Shown here: in pieces, positions 52,732-61,932 of the stretch
Position numbering within the stretch: position 1 is the first letter of the stretch
Layout of the letters: the number at the start of each line of letters is the position of its first letter
DNA from: an uncultured Acidimicrobiia bacterium
GTDB lineage: Bacteria; Actinomycetota; Acidimicrobiia; Acidimicrobiales; CAIXPF01
Assembly (NCBI GenBank): GCA_903921205.1
Contig: CAIXPF010000034.1
Coordinates: forward strand, 1 to 64,000
DNA: 64,000 bases
Direction: 5' to 3'
Made by a program: the position numbers and the translations under genes
The notes under the pieces: model-generated
The model's database searches: none
What the model was told of the DNA's origin: nothing
Seen by the model: only the letters and a program-made list of their open reading frames with translations

Positions 52732-53583
52732 TCAGCGGTCCTCGGGCCGGTACAGGCGGATCGGGTGTGGCTCGGTGAGCCACTTCGCCTGCTTGCGCCA
52801 CGGCTTGCCCGCCCGGAACCCGCCGTCGACCACCAGGGCGTGCCCGGTGATCCACTCGCTGTCGTCGGAGGCGAGGAACAGGGCGGCCTTGGCGATGTCG
52901 AGCGCCTCACCCATCCGGTGCATCGGCTGGGCGTCGACGCTGGCCGCCCGGGCCTTCTCGAGGGTCTTCTCGGCCGCTTCGCGACCTGCCGTGCCGAGCG
53001 GCTTGCCGGCATAGAGGGGGGTGGCGATGAAGCCGGGACAGATGCAGTTGACCCGTACGTTCTGCTCGGCGAGTTCGTTGGCCACGGTGGTGGTGAGCTG
53101 GATGACCGCGGCCTTCGCCACGTTGTAGAGGTGTGCACCGACCCCGCCACCGAGCCCGGCGATGGAGGCCGTCGAGATGATCGAGCCCGACTCCTGGGCC
53201 TTGAGCACCGGGGCGGCGTACTTCATGCCGTAGAACACGCCCTTGAGCAGCACGTCGAAGGTGATGTCCCAGTCCTCGCTGGAGATGGACTGGATCGGGC
53301 CCATGGCGCCGCCGAACCCGGCGTTGTTGAACACCACGTCGAGGCGGCCGAACTGGTTGGTGGCCTCGTCGATGAGCGCAGCGACCTGCTCCTCCTTGGT
53401 CACGTTGCAGGGCAGGAAGGCGCAGCGGTCACCGAGACGGCCGGCGGTCTCCTCGCCGACCTCGGCCTGCATGTCGCCGATGACCACCGAGGCACCCTCG
53501 GCGATGAACAGTTCTGCGGTGGCGGCGCCGATGCCGCTCGCGCCACCGGTGATGACCGCGACCTTGCCGTCGAGCCGTCCCAT
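52732..53583 (-). CDS. Short-chain dehydrogenase/reductase
   Basis: A 283-residue classical SDR using NAD(P)H. The cofactor motif is VITGGASGIGAATAE near residue 10, the NNAG segment VVFNNAGFGG lies near 85, the catalytic Ser is in STASIAG near 140, and Tyr/Lys are in YNVAKAA near 157. The C-terminal GHALVVDGGFRAG is also typical. An extra tail of about 20 residues follows the usual end. The substrate is unknown. ATG 53583 follows a GGGGGAG site; the longer track ORF comes from antisense sequence. It is divergent from the oxygenase gene. Confidence 0.9.
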   Translation of the reverse strand: MGRLDGKVAVITGGASGIGAATAELFIAEGASVVIGDMQAEVGEETAGRLGDRCAFLPCNVTKEEQVAALIDEATNQFGRLDVVFNNAGFGGAMGPIQSISSEDWDITFDVLLKGVFYGMKYAAPVLKAQESGSIISTASIAGLGGGVGAHLYNVAKAAVIQLTTTVANELAEQNVRVNCICPGFIATPLYAGKPLGTAGREAAEKTLEKARAASVDAQPMHRMGEALDIAKAALFLASDDSEWITGHALVVDGGFRAGKPWRKQAKWLTEPHPIRLYRPEDR

Positions 53584-53688
53584 GGTTGTGTCTCCCCCGT
53601 TGCGGTGCCGGGCACTCCCTGTCCCGGCGGCGTGAGGGCCACCGTACCCGTCCGGCCACGGCGGCCGCCCCGCTGCCCGGACCGCCGG

Positions 53689-53694
53689 TAGCGT
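53689..53694 (+). promoter_or_regulatory. -10 box TAGCGT, leaderless type
   Basis: TAGCGT ends 7 nt before GTG 53702. The track start 53693 lies within the box, so 53702 is preferred. Confidence 0.6.
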
Positions 53695-53701
53695 GTCCGC
53701 C

Positions 53702-54784
53702 GTGCGCGACGCCACCCCGACCGATGCGGCCACCGGCTTCACCGCGATCCCCGTGGTCGACCTCCGCCGTTGGGACCAGGGTGCGGCGGAACGGGCCCGC
53801 CTCGCCGACGAGGTCCGCCGGATCTGCCACGAGGTCGGCTTCTTCACGCTCGTGGGCCACGGCGTCGACGACGCCTTCCTCGACCGGTACGTCACGATGT
53901 TGCAGGCCTTCTTCGCCCTCGACGTGGCCGACAAGGCCCGAATCGACAAGGTCGCCTCACCGCACTTCCGCGGCTGGGAACGGGTCGGTTCGGAGCTCAC
54001 CGGCGGCCGGACCGACTACCGGGAACAGCTCGACGTGTCGAGCGAGCACCCGGCCTACCCCCGCGACGTCGAGCCGGAGTACCTGCGCCTCGACGGGCCC
54101 AACCAATGGCTGCCCGAGTCGGTGCTGCCCGGCTTCCGGGCCACCGTGACGGAGTTCTTCGCCCGCATGGACGTGCTGGCGCACCGGATCATGGCGGTCG
54201 TGGCCACCGGGCTGGGCCTGCCCGAGCGGTACTTCGCCGAGATGTTCGGGGAACGGCCGCACTCGCTGGCCAAGCTGATCAGCTACCCACCGACCCCGCC
54301 CGGCGAGGCCGGGGTCAACCCCCACCACGACGCCGGGTTCCTCACGATCCTGCTGCAGCACGGGGTGGGCGGGCTGCAGGCGCTCTCCCCCGACGGCGCC
54401 TGGGTGGACATCGAGCCTCGTCCGGGCGCCTTCGTGATCAACACCGGCGAGATGCTGCAGGAACTGTCCGGCAACTACGTCGTCGCCGCCACCCACCGGG
54501 TCATCACCGCCGAGGCCCGGTTCTCCTCGGCCTACTTCCACGGTCCGGACCTGCGGACCCCGCTCGACCCGCTGCCCCTCGACCCCCGTTTCGCCGACGC
54601 GGTCGCCGCCTCGGCCCGCCACGCCGGGGCAGGCTTCATGGCCCGCCGCAGCGAGCTCACCGACGGGATCGACGGTATCGCCAGCCGCGAGGGCGCCGGC
54701 GTCTACGGCCGCCAGCTGTGGAACTACTACAGCCGGAGTTACCCGGCGAACATGGCCCGCCACTACGGCGCGGGCGGGGCCTGA
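53702..54784 (+). CDS. Isopenicillin N synthase-like 2-oxoglutarate/Fe(II) oxygenase
   Basis: A 360-residue non-heme iron oxygenase. The N-terminal DIOX region has TAIPVVDLRRWDQGAAER and CHEVGFFTLVGHGVDDAF. The catalytic fold carries the iron ligands His and Asp in NPHHDAGFLTIL near 202 and His in VAATHRVI near 262, followed by Arg-x-Ser (RFSSAYF) for the 2-oxoglutarate carboxylate. The substrate is unknown; relatives oxidise amino acids, antibiotics and plant hormones. The start is set by the leaderless box. A hairpin ends it before the convergent LLM gene. Confidence 0.9.
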   Translation: MRDATPTDAATGFTAIPVVDLRRWDQGAAERARLADEVRRICHEVGFFTLVGHGVDDAFLDRYVTMLQAFFALDVADKARIDKVASPHFRGWERVGSELTGGRTDYREQLDVSSEHPAYPRDVEPEYLRLDGPNQWLPESVLPGFRATVTEFFARMDVLAHRIMAVVATGLGLPERYFAEMFGERPHSLAKLISYPPTPPGEAGVNPHHDAGFLTILLQHGVGGLQALSPDGAWVDIEPRPGAFVINTGEMLQELSGNYVVAATHRVITAEARFSSAYFHGPDLRTPLDPLPLDPRFADAVAASARHAGAGFMARRSELTDGIDGIASREGAGVYGRQLWNYYSRSYPANMARHYGAGGA

Positions 54785-54799
54785 CGCCACAGCCGGCGG

Positions 54800-54831
54800 G
54801 CGGGACCCGGCCGAACGCCGGCCGGTCCCGC
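54800..54831. terminator. Hairpin between convergent genes
   Basis: GCGGGACC-c-GGCC pairs with GGCC-GGTCCCGC across a GAACGCC loop, with one bulged C. It lies between the oxygenase and LLM genes. Confidence 0.6.
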
Positions 54832-54844
54832 CGACCGACCGGAC

Positions 54845-56050
54845 CTACCGGCGGATGGTCGCCTTCTCGACCGACGCTCCGACCACCGGGATCTCGTCAT
54901 CGGCCAACGGCTGCATCCAGTTCTTGCGGGCCAGCGCAGCCTCCAGGTAGGGCGCCAGCTCGGCGGCCTTGCGGGCCTCGTGCGCCTCCCGGGCGGGCTC
55001 GAAGTGCGGCAGCACCTCGGTGCCGAACAGCTCGAGCGAGTTGCAGATGTCCTCGTGGCGGTTCAACCCGCCCTGCTGCAGGAAGATCACCTGGTCGACC
55101 CCGACCTCCTCGTAGGCCCGCACCAGCTCACCGAACTGCGCCGGCGTCCCGATGCCGGCGGCCGGCTTGGACAGGCCACGGGTCGAGGACTGGGCCAGGT
55201 AGTCCTCCCACAGGGTGGTGCGGCCCGGCACGTTGGGCTTCTCCACCAGGGCCCGCATGGCGTAGTTGAAGAACCGGAACCCGTCGATGCCCTTCTGCAC
55301 CGCCCGCTCGGGGTCGTGGTCGAGCGAGAACGGCGCCACCATCGCGATGTTGGCGTTGACCGCATGGCCCAGCGGCACGCACTCCTCGGAGCGGATGATC
55401 GAGTAGTAGGCGTCGGCCCAGCGCCTGGCCTCGTCGGGATCGACGAAGCTGAACGCCAGCGCCCCCAGGCCGTTGCGGGCCGCCGTCTCGATGGTGGCCC
55501 GGTTGGTGCAGGCCATCCACATCGGCGGGTGCGGCTTCTGCACCGGCTTGGGCAGCACGTTGCGGCACGGCATCGAGAAGTACTGGCCCTCGTAGCCGGG
55601 GTAGGGGTCCATCGCCATCATGTTGGCGATCTGCTCGGCGGCCTCGAGGGCCATCGCCCGCTTCTCCTTGCCGCTGATGTTGAAGCCCCGCAGCTCCATG
55701 CGGGTGGCGCTCTCGCCGATGCCGAGCTCGGCCCGGCCCTGCGACACGAGGTCCAACATGCCGACCGCCTCGGCGGTACGGGCCGGGTGGTTGTAGAGCG
55801 GGATCACCTGGCGGATGCCGAACCCGACCCGGATGCGTTCGGTCTTGGCCGCCAAGGCCGACAGGAACACCTCCGACGCCGAGCAGTGGGAGTACTCGTC
55901 GAGGAAGTGGTGCTCCACCGCCCAGGCATGGTGGATACCGAGCTTGTCGGCCAGCACCACCTGCTCGATGGCCTCCTGGACCAGGCGCAGCTCGGCCTGC
56001 TCGTCCCACGGCTTGGGCAACTGCAACTCGTAGAACACCCCGAAACGCAT
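54845..56050 (-). CDS. LLM-class flavin-dependent oxidoreductase
   Basis: A 401-residue luciferase-like monooxygenase. It starts MRFGVFYELQLPKPWDEQ and has GIHHAWAVEHHFLDEYSHCS near residue 40, IRVGFGIRQVIPLYNHPART near 73 and RAELGIGESATRMELRGF near 105. Late segments include NVLPKPVQKPHPPMWMACTN near 165. This is the alkanal monooxygenase alpha-chain type of the LLM family. The ATG at 56050 is preceded by a GGGGGG stretch and matches the family start; the track ORF begins 54 bp earlier. It is the intact counterpart of the broken gene at 47345. Confidence 0.87.
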   Translation of the reverse strand: MRFGVFYELQLPKPWDEQAELRLVQEAIEQVVLADKLGIHHAWAVEHHFLDEYSHCSASEVFLSALAAKTERIRVGFGIRQVIPLYNHPARTAEAVGMLDLVSQGRAELGIGESATRMELRGFNISGKEKRAMALEAAEQIANMMAMDPYPGYEGQYFSMPCRNVLPKPVQKPHPPMWMACTNRATIETAARNGLGALAFSFVDPDEARRWADAYYSIIRSEECVPLGHAVNANIAMVAPFSLDHDPERAVQKGIDGFRFFNYAMRALVEKPNVPGRTTLWEDYLAQSSTRGLSKPAAGIGTPAQFGELVRAYEEVGVDQVIFLQQGGLNRHEDICNSLELFGTEVLPHFEPAREAHEARKAAELAPYLEAALARKNWMQPLADDEIPVVGASVEKATIRR

Positions 56051-56146
56051 CGTTCGAACCCCCCAGATCCAGATGCAGCGATGATGCTCGTCATCGTCGG
56101 TCACCGCCCCGCCCGGAAGCGAATCGGGCGAGGTGATGGCCGCCCC

Positions 56147-58129
56147 TCAGCGGGTGCGGGCGAACTCCTCGAACGCACTCAGCGACTCGGGGTTGGCCAG
56201 CGAACCCTTGCTCGCCACCTTGTCGGCCTCGGCGCCCTGCAGGATGCGCTTGACCGGCAGCTCCAGCTTCTTGCCCGACAGGGTGCGGGGCACCGCTGCC
56301 ACCGCGACCATACGGTCTGGTACGTGGCGGGGTGAGAGGTCGGCGCGCAGGGCGGCGGCGACCTTGCCCCGCAGGGCGTCGTCGAGCTCGACACCCGGTT
56401 GCAGCACCACGAACAGCAGCAGCTCACCGGCGGTGCCCCCGGCGTCCTCGAGGTGGACCACCAGGCTGTCCGCCACCTCGGGCAGGCCCTCCACCACCGA
56501 ATAGAACTCGGAGGTGCCCAGCCGGACGCCGCCCCGGTTCAGCGTGGCGTCGGAGCGGCCGGAGATCACGCAGGAACCGTGCTCGGTGAAGGTCAGCCAG
56601 TCGCCGTGCCGCCACACGCCGGGGAAGTCCTCGAAGTAGGCGGCGCGGTACTTGGCGCCGTCGGGATCGTTCCAGAAGCCCACCGGCATCGACGGCATCG
56701 GCTCGGTCACCACCAACTCGCCGGTCTCGCCCTGCGGGACCGCGGTGGCGTCGGGCCCGAAGGCCTCCAGCTTGCAGCCCAGGTACGGCCGGGACATCTC
56801 GCCCGACCACACCGGGGTGAGGGTGGTCATTCCCACGAACGCCGAGGCGATGTCGGTGCCGCCGGACACCGAGTTGAGGAACAGCCGCTCACCGAGCTGC
56901 TCGTAGAGGTAGTCGAACGCCTCCGGCGGCAACGGCGCCCCGGTGGAGGCGACGTTGCGGATGGCCGACAGGTCGCCGGCATCGGCCAGGTCCAGGCCCT
57001 GCTTGCGGCAGGACACGTAGTACGGCGCCGAGCCTCCGAAGAACGTGAGCTTCTCCTCGGCGGCCATCGTCCACAGGCCCAGGGCGTCGGGGAAGAGCGG
57101 GTTGCCGTCGAGGCAGACCAGCGTGGCGCCGAACAGCAAGGTCGACAGCACGTAGTTCCACATCATCCAGCCCGTGGTGGAGAACCAGAACAGGCGGTCG
57201 TGGGGCTTCACGTCGTTGAACAGGCCGAGCAGCTTGTGGTGCTCGAGGGTGACCCCGCCGTGGCCGTGCACGATGGCCTTGGGCAGCCCGGTGGTGCCCG
57301 AGGAGTACAGCACGTAGAGCGGGTGGGTGAACGGCATCGGGTCGAACAGGGCGGCGCCGTCAGCAGGCTCGGCGGCGAGCAACTCGTCCCAGGTCATGGC
57401 GTCGGGCACCCGGGTGGGGTCGGGGTCGAGGTAGGGCAGCACCACCGTGGTCTGCACCGTGGGCAGCGCGGCACGGATGGCGGCGACCTCGGCCACCCGG
57501 TCCATCACCCGGTCCCCGAAGCGGTAGCCGTCGACCACCAGCAGCACCTTGGGCTCGATCTGGCCGAAGCGGTCCACCACCGAGCGGGTGCCGAACTCGG
57601 GCGCACAGGTCGACCACACCGCGCCCATCGACGTGGCGGCCAGGAAGGCCACGATGGTCTCGGGCACGTGCGGCAGGTAGGCGGCCACCCGGTCGCCGGC
57701 GACCACGCCGAGCTGCTGCAGGCCGGCGCGACAGCGGGCCACCGCGGCGGCGAGCTCGCCGTAGGTCATCTCGGTGCGGGGCCGGGTCTGGGACCGGCCG
57801 ACCAGGGCGACCCGGTCGCGGTTGGCCGGGTCGGTGGCCACCCGCAGGATGTGCCCGGCGTAGTTGACGGTGGCGCCCTCGAACCACCGGGCACCCGGCA
57901 TCACCGGGTCGGCCAACACCTGCGCGTAGGGCGTGGCCGACTCGATGTCGAAGTAGTCCCAGATCGACTGCCAGAACCCCCCGAGGTCGGTGACCGACCA
58001 GTTCCACAGGGTGTCGTAGTCGTCGAAGTGGCCGATCTCCTGCTCGCGCAGCCATTCGACGTAATGCCCGAGGTTGGACCCCGCCTTCTCACGGTCGGTC
58101 GGGTCCCACAGCAGATCACCAGCAGCCAT
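56147..58129 (-). CDS. aacS: Acetoacetyl-CoA synthetase
   Basis: A 660-residue ANL ligase activating acetoacetate to acetoacetyl-CoA for energy or polyhydroxybutyrate metabolism. It has the AACS-type N-terminus (DLLWDPTDREKAGSNLGHY), the ATP motif YSSGTTGLPKAIVHGHGG near 272 and the acetoacetate-specific region FFGGSAPYYVSCRKQGLDLA near 360. The hinge region is GRSDATLNRGGVRLG, and the lysine SGKKLELPVKRIL lies near the end. ATG 58129 follows a TAGCTT box by 7 nt, trimming about 53 residues from the track ORF. The length matches AacS (about 650). Confidence 0.9.
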   Translation of the reverse strand: MAAGDLLWDPTDREKAGSNLGHYVEWLREQEIGHFDDYDTLWNWSVTDLGGFWQSIWDYFDIESATPYAQVLADPVMPGARWFEGATVNYAGHILRVATDPANRDRVALVGRSQTRPRTEMTYGELAAAVARCRAGLQQLGVVAGDRVAAYLPHVPETIVAFLAATSMGAVWSTCAPEFGTRSVVDRFGQIEPKVLLVVDGYRFGDRVMDRVAEVAAIRAALPTVQTTVVLPYLDPDPTRVPDAMTWDELLAAEPADGAALFDPMPFTHPLYVLYSSGTTGLPKAIVHGHGGVTLEHHKLLGLFNDVKPHDRLFWFSTTGWMMWNYVLSTLLFGATLVCLDGNPLFPDALGLWTMAAEEKLTFFGGSAPYYVSCRKQGLDLADAGDLSAIRNVASTGAPLPPEAFDYLYEQLGERLFLNSVSGGTDIASAFVGMTTLTPVWSGEMSRPYLGCKLEAFGPDATAVPQGETGELVVTEPMPSMPVGFWNDPDGAKYRAAYFEDFPGVWRHGDWLTFTEHGSCVISGRSDATLNRGGVRLGTSEFYSVVEGLPEVADSLVVHLEDAGGTAGELLLFVVLQPGVELDDALRGKVAAALRADLSPRHVPDRMVAVAAVPRTLSGKKLELPVKRILQGAEADKVASKGSLANPESLSAFEEFARTR

Positions 58130-58136
58130 GGGCGCG

Positions 58137-58142
58137 AAGCTA
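58137..58142 (-). promoter_or_regulatory. -10 box TAGCTT, leaderless type
   Basis: Minus-strand TAGCTT ends 7 nt before ATG 58129 of aacS. Confidence 0.6.
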
Positions 58143-58190
58143 GACCGGCGGGCAGCGCCGGCGGGAGTGGCCGGCCGGACGCCGCCCGGC

Positions 58191-59912
58191 TCAGCCCTGG
58201 CGTTTGCGGATCTTGGCCCAGTCGTCGCGCAGGCCGACCGTGCGGTGGAACAGGCCCGGTCGGTCGGCGTCGGCGCAGTAGTAGCCAAGACGCTCGAACT
58301 GCACCCGCTGCGACGGTGCCGCCTCGGCCAGCGCCGGTTCGAGCTTGGCCCCGGAGATCACCTCGAGGGAGGCCGGGTTGAGGAAGTCCAACGGGTCGCG
58401 ACCCTCGTGGGCGTCAGGGTGTGCCTCGGTGAACAGCCGGTTGTAGTGGCGTACCTCGGCATCGACGGCATGGGCTGCGGACACCCAGTGCAGCGTGGTC
58501 TTGACCTTGCGCCCGTCGGGCGACTGCCCGCCGGCGGTGGCCGGGTCATAGGTGCAGCGCAGCTCGACGATCTCGCCGTCGTCGTTCTTGACCACGTCGG
58601 TGCAGCGGATGAAGTAGGCGTAGCGCAGCCGCACCTCGTTGCCGGGCGACAGCCGGTAGAACTTCGGTGCCGGGACCTCCATGAAGTCGTCGGCCTCGAG
58701 GTACAGCTCACGCGAGAACGGCACCTGCCGGGTCCCGGCGGTGGGGTCCTCGGGGTTGTTGACCGCCTCGAGCCATTCCACCTGGCCCTCGGGGTAGTTC
58801 TCGATGACCACCTTGATGGGCCGCAGCACCGCGGTGCGCCGCAACGAGGTGCGGTTCAACTCGTCACGCACGAACGACTCGAGCAGCTCGATCTCGTGGA
58901 TGGAGTTCACCTTTGCCACACCGATGTGGGCGCAGAACGCCCGCAGCGCCTCGGGCGGATAGCCCAGCCGGCGCAGGCCCCGCAGGGTGGGCATGCGGGG
59001 GTCGTCCCAGCCCTCGACGAGGCCGTGGGTCACCAGGTGCAGCAACTTGCGCTTGGACAGAACGGTGTAGGTGAGCTGCAGACGGGCGAACTCGTACTGG
59101 TGGGGATGGTTGCCCGGCACCGCCAGCGTGTCGAGCTCGCCGAGCTCGCCGAGACGGTCGAGGAACCAGTCGTAGAGCGGACGGTGGGCGTCGAACTCGA
59201 GGGTGCACACCGAATGGGTGGTGCCCTCGATGGCGTCGGACTGGCCGTGGGCCCAGTCATAGGTCGGGTAGATCGGCCAGCGGTCGCCGGTGCGGTGATG
59301 GTGGGCATGGCGGATGCGGTACAGCACCGGGTCGCGCAGCTGCGGGTTGGGGTGCGCCATGTCGATCCGGGCCCGCAGCACCCGGGCGCCGTCGGGGAAC
59401 TCCCCCGCCCGCATCCCGCGGAACAGCGCCAGGTTCTCCTCGACGGTGCGGGTCCGGAACGGGCTGTCGGTGCCCGGCTCGGTGAACCCGCCGCGTTGGG
59501 CGGAGATGGTCTCGGCGTCCTGGTCGTCGACGTAGGCCAGCCCGGCACCGATCAGCCGCTCGGCCCACCGGTAGAGCTGCTCGAAGTAGTCCGAGGCGTA
59601 GCGGGTCTCGCCCGGTTCGAAGCCCAGCCAACGCACGTCGGTCTCGATGCCGGTCACGTAGTCGACGCTCTCGGTCTCGGGGTTGGTGTCGTCCATGCGC
59701 AGCCGGCACAGGCCCCCGAACTCGGCCGCGACCCCGAAGTTCAGGCAGATCGACTTGGCATGACCGATGTGCAGGTACCCGTTGGGCTCCGGTGGGAACC
59801 GGGTCTGCACCCGACCTGCGAAGGTGCCCTCCTGCTGGTCGCGCTGGACCTGCTCGCGAATGAAATCGACGTGGTGGGGGGCACTCGTTGGATCGCCGGC
59901 CGGGTTGCTCAC
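58191..59912 (-). CDS. glnS: Glutaminyl-tRNA synthetase
   Basis: A 573-residue class I synthetase charging tRNA(Gln). The HIGH motif is in [19 protein letters not shown] near residue 41. The ATP-binding region has [15 protein letters not shown], and the KMSKS equivalent is [10 protein letters not shown] near 275. A C-terminal beta-barrel anticodon domain covers about 350-570. GlnRS is sporadic in bacteria; most actinobacteria are known to make Gln-tRNA with GluRS and GatCAB. GTG 59912 (VSNPAGDPT) fits the family start; the track's ATG 59948 would add 12 residues. The gene is separated by 70 bp from the ABC permease gene. Confidence 0.93.
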   Translation of the reverse strand: MSNPAGDPTSAPHHVDFIREQVQRDQQEGTFAGRVQTRFPPEPNGYLHIGHAKSICLNFGVAAEFGGLCRLRMDDTNPETESVDYVTGIETDVRWLGFEPGETRYASDYFEQLYRWAERLIGAGLAYVDDQDAETISAQRGGFTEPGTDSPFRTRTVEENLALFRGMRAGEFPDGARVLRARIDMAHPNPQLRDPVLYRIRHAHHHRTGDRWPIYPTYDWAHGQSDAIEGTTHSVCTLEFDAHRPLYDWFLDRLGELGELDTLAVPGNHPHQYEFARLQLTYTVLSKRKLLHLVTHGLVEGWDDPRMPTLRGLRRLGYPPEALRAFCAHIGVAKVNSIHEIELLESFVRDELNRTSLRRTAVLRPIKVVIENYPEGQVEWLEAVNNPEDPTAGTRQVPFSRELYLEADDFMEVPAPKFYRLSPGNEVRLRYAYFIRCTDVVKNDDGEIVELRCTYDPATAGGQSPDGRKVKTTLHWVSAAHAVDAEVRHYNRLFTEAHPDAHEGRDPLDFLNPASLEVISGAKLEPALAEAAPSQRVQFERLGYYCADADRPGLFHRTVGLRDDWAKIRKRQG

Positions 59913-59982
59913 CGTGCAATGCTCGCCGCTGGGCACGCCACAGGACAAGCACCCCTGCGCGGCGGGCCCGCCGGACGCGGCA

Positions 59983-60837
59983 TCACCGGCTGGCGGCGCT
60001 GGTGAAGCGGCGCACGGTGAGGGTGGCGAACACCACGATGATGCCGAGCGCCCACAGCAGCGACTGCCATGCTGCGCCGCCGGGATCCTGGCCGTTGTAG
60101 AGCGCCCGGGCGGCGTCGGTGACCAGGGTGAAGGGGTTGTGCTCGGCCAGCGTACGCACCCACGGTGCCATCTGGGTCGGGTCGACGAAGGCCGACGAGA
60201 CGAAGGTGAGCGGGAACATCCAGATGAACCCGGCCGAGTTCGCCGCCTCGACGGAACGGACGGACAACCCGATGAGGGCCTGGATCCAACTGAACGCGTA
60301 GCTGAACACCAGCAGCAGCCCGGTGGCGGCCAGCCCGCGGAGCAGACCGCCCTCGAAGCGGAACCCGATGATGAACGCCACCACCAGCATCACGCTGAAG
60401 GTGATGAGGTTGCGCAAGGCGTCGCTGACGGTGCGGCCGATGAGCACCGCCGACTGCGAGATGGGCAGCGACCGCAGCCGGTCGATGAAGCCCTTCTGCA
60501 GGTCCTCGGCGAGGCCGACGCCGGTGAACGCCGAGCCGAACACCACGGTCTGGGCGAAGATCCCCGGCATCAGGTACTGCGTGTAGGACATGCCCGGGAT
60601 CTCGATGGAGCCGCCGAACACGTAGCGGAACAACACCACGAACATGATCGGCTGCAGGGTGGCGAAGATCAGCAGCTCCGGGTTGCGGGGCATGGCCCGC
60701 AGGTGCCGGGTCGCCTCGTTCCACGAGTCGCGCAGGGCCCAGCGCACCCCGCCCGGCACGTCGCCGGCCCAGACCCGGCCCGGCTCGCCGGCGCCGGCGC
60801 CGGTCGTGGTGGTGGTGCTGACAGTCGGGGCACTCAT
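59983..60837 (-). CDS. ABC-2 type exporter permease (DrrB-like)
   Basis: A 284-residue permease with six predicted helices: the first near [21 protein letters not shown], then [20 protein letters not shown], followed by the cytoplasmic coupling segment [17 protein letters not shown]. This is the ABC2_membrane/DrrB architecture of daunorubicin-type exporters. ATG 60837 overlaps the stop of the ATPase gene (ATGA). With it, the permease would export a hydrophobic compound or lipid; the substrate is unknown. The longer track ORF is shadow sequence antisense to other frames of the ATPase gene. Confidence 0.88.
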   Translation of the reverse strand: MSAPTVSTTTTTGAGAGEPGRVWAGDVPGGVRWALRDSWNEATRHLRAMPRNPELLIFATLQPIMFVVLFRYVFGGSIEIPGMSYTQYLMPGIFAQTVVFGSAFTGVGLAEDLQKGFIDRLRSLPISQSAVLIGRTVSDALRNLITFSVMLVVAFIIGFRFEGGLLRGLAATGLLLVFSYAFSWIQALIGLSVRSVEAANSAGFIWMFPLTFVSSAFVDPTQMAPWVRTLAEHNPFTLVTDAARALYNGQDPGGAAWQSLLWALGIIVVFATLTVRRFTSAASR

Positions 60838-61781
60838 GCGGCGGACTCCGTGCCGTGCCCGGTCAGGTTCAGGAACACGTCGTCGAGGGTAGGACGGTGC
60901 AGCACCAGGTCGTGCACCACCACACCGGCGGCGTCGAGGTCGCGCACCAGGTCGGGGGTGGTCACCCCGGCCCGCACCCCGACCGTGAGCTCGCGTCCTT
61001 CGCGAACCGGGGGAACCGACCCGTGCCGGTGGGCGGCCAGGGCCGCGAGCACCGCCTCGGGATCGCCCTCGCCGTCGAGGGTGATGGTCACCCGGTCGCC
61101 GCCCATACGGGTCTTCAGCTGGTCGGAGGTGCCCTCGGCGATCACCCGGCCGTGGTCGATGACCACCATCCGGTCGGCGAGGCGGTCGGCCTCCTCGAGG
61201 TACTGGGTGGTCAGCAACGTGGTCGTGCCCTCGCTGACAAGGCCTTCGATGAGCTCCCACATGCCCAGGCGGCTGCGGGGATCGAGCCCGGTGGTCGGCT
61301 CGTCGAGGAAGAGCACCTTGGGCCGGGCCACCAGGCTCATGGCGATGTCGAGCCGCCGCCGCATGCCACCCGAGAAGCCCTTGACGGGGCGATCGGCGGC
61401 GTCGGAGAGGTCGAACTCGGCGAGCAGCTCGGCGGCGCGCACCTTGGCCTGACGGCCCGGCAGGCGGAAGAACCGGCCGATCAGCACCAGGTTCTCACGG
61501 GCGGTCAGCCGTTCGTCGACCGCGGCGTACTGGCCGGTCAGGCCGATCCGGGCCCGGACCCGCTGCGGCTCGGCCGCCACGTCGATCCCGTCGATGAACG
61601 CCCGGCCGCCGTCGGGGCGCAGCAGGGTGGTGAGGATGCGCACCGCGGTGGTCTTGCCGGCACCGTTGGGGCCGAGCACCCCCAGCACGGTGCCGCGCTC
61701 GAGGGACAGGTCGAGGCCGCGCAGGGCCTCCGTGTCGCCGAAGCGCTTGATCAGTCCTTCGGCGTGCACCACCGCCGTCAT
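60834..61781 (-). CDS. ABC exporter ATPase (DrrA-like)
   Basis: A 315-residue ATPase. Motifs: Walker A GPNGAGKTTAVRILTTLLRP near 35, signature FSGGMRRRLDIAMSLVARP near 137, Walker B LFLDEPTTGLDPRSRLGMWE near 157. The C-terminal extension of about 80 residues, with VRAGVTTPDLVRDLDAAGVV and LDDVFLNLTGHG, is that of daunorubicin-resistance ATPases. An AGGAGG site precedes ATG 61781. It is co-translated with the DrrB-like permease. Confidence 0.93.
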   Translation of the reverse strand: MTAVVHAEGLIKRFGDTEALRGLDLSLERGTVLGVLGPNGAGKTTAVRILTTLLRPDGGRAFIDGIDVAAEPQRVRARIGLTGQYAAVDERLTARENLVLIGRFFRLPGRQAKVRAAELLAEFDLSDAADRPVKGFSGGMRRRLDIAMSLVARPKVLFLDEPTTGLDPRSRLGMWELIEGLVSEGTTTLLTTQYLEEADRLADRMVVIDHGRVIAEGTSDQLKTRMGGDRVTITLDGEGDPEAVLAALAAHRHGSVPPVREGRELTVGVRAGVTTPDLVRDLDAAGVVVHDLVLHRPTLDDVFLNLTGHGTESAA

Positions 61782-61874
61782 GGCTGTCCTCCTGGTACCG
61801 GGCGTCCGCCGGGCACTGCGGCCAACCTACCGACGGTGCGGATTCCGTCAGCCGGCGGCGTCGAGCTCACGTCG

Positions 61875-61930
61875 CGCCCTGCCGCGCCCTGCCGCGCCGT
61901 GCCCTGCCGTGCCCTGCCGTGCCCTGCCGC
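61875..61930. repeat. 10-bp tandem repeats (GCCCTGCCGT type)
   Basis: GCCCTGCCG(T/C) occurs three times in tandem, with two related degenerate 10-mers before it. The array lies between the DrrA-like gene and the 3' end of an MFS gene. Confidence 0.85.
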
Positions 61931-61932
61931 GG

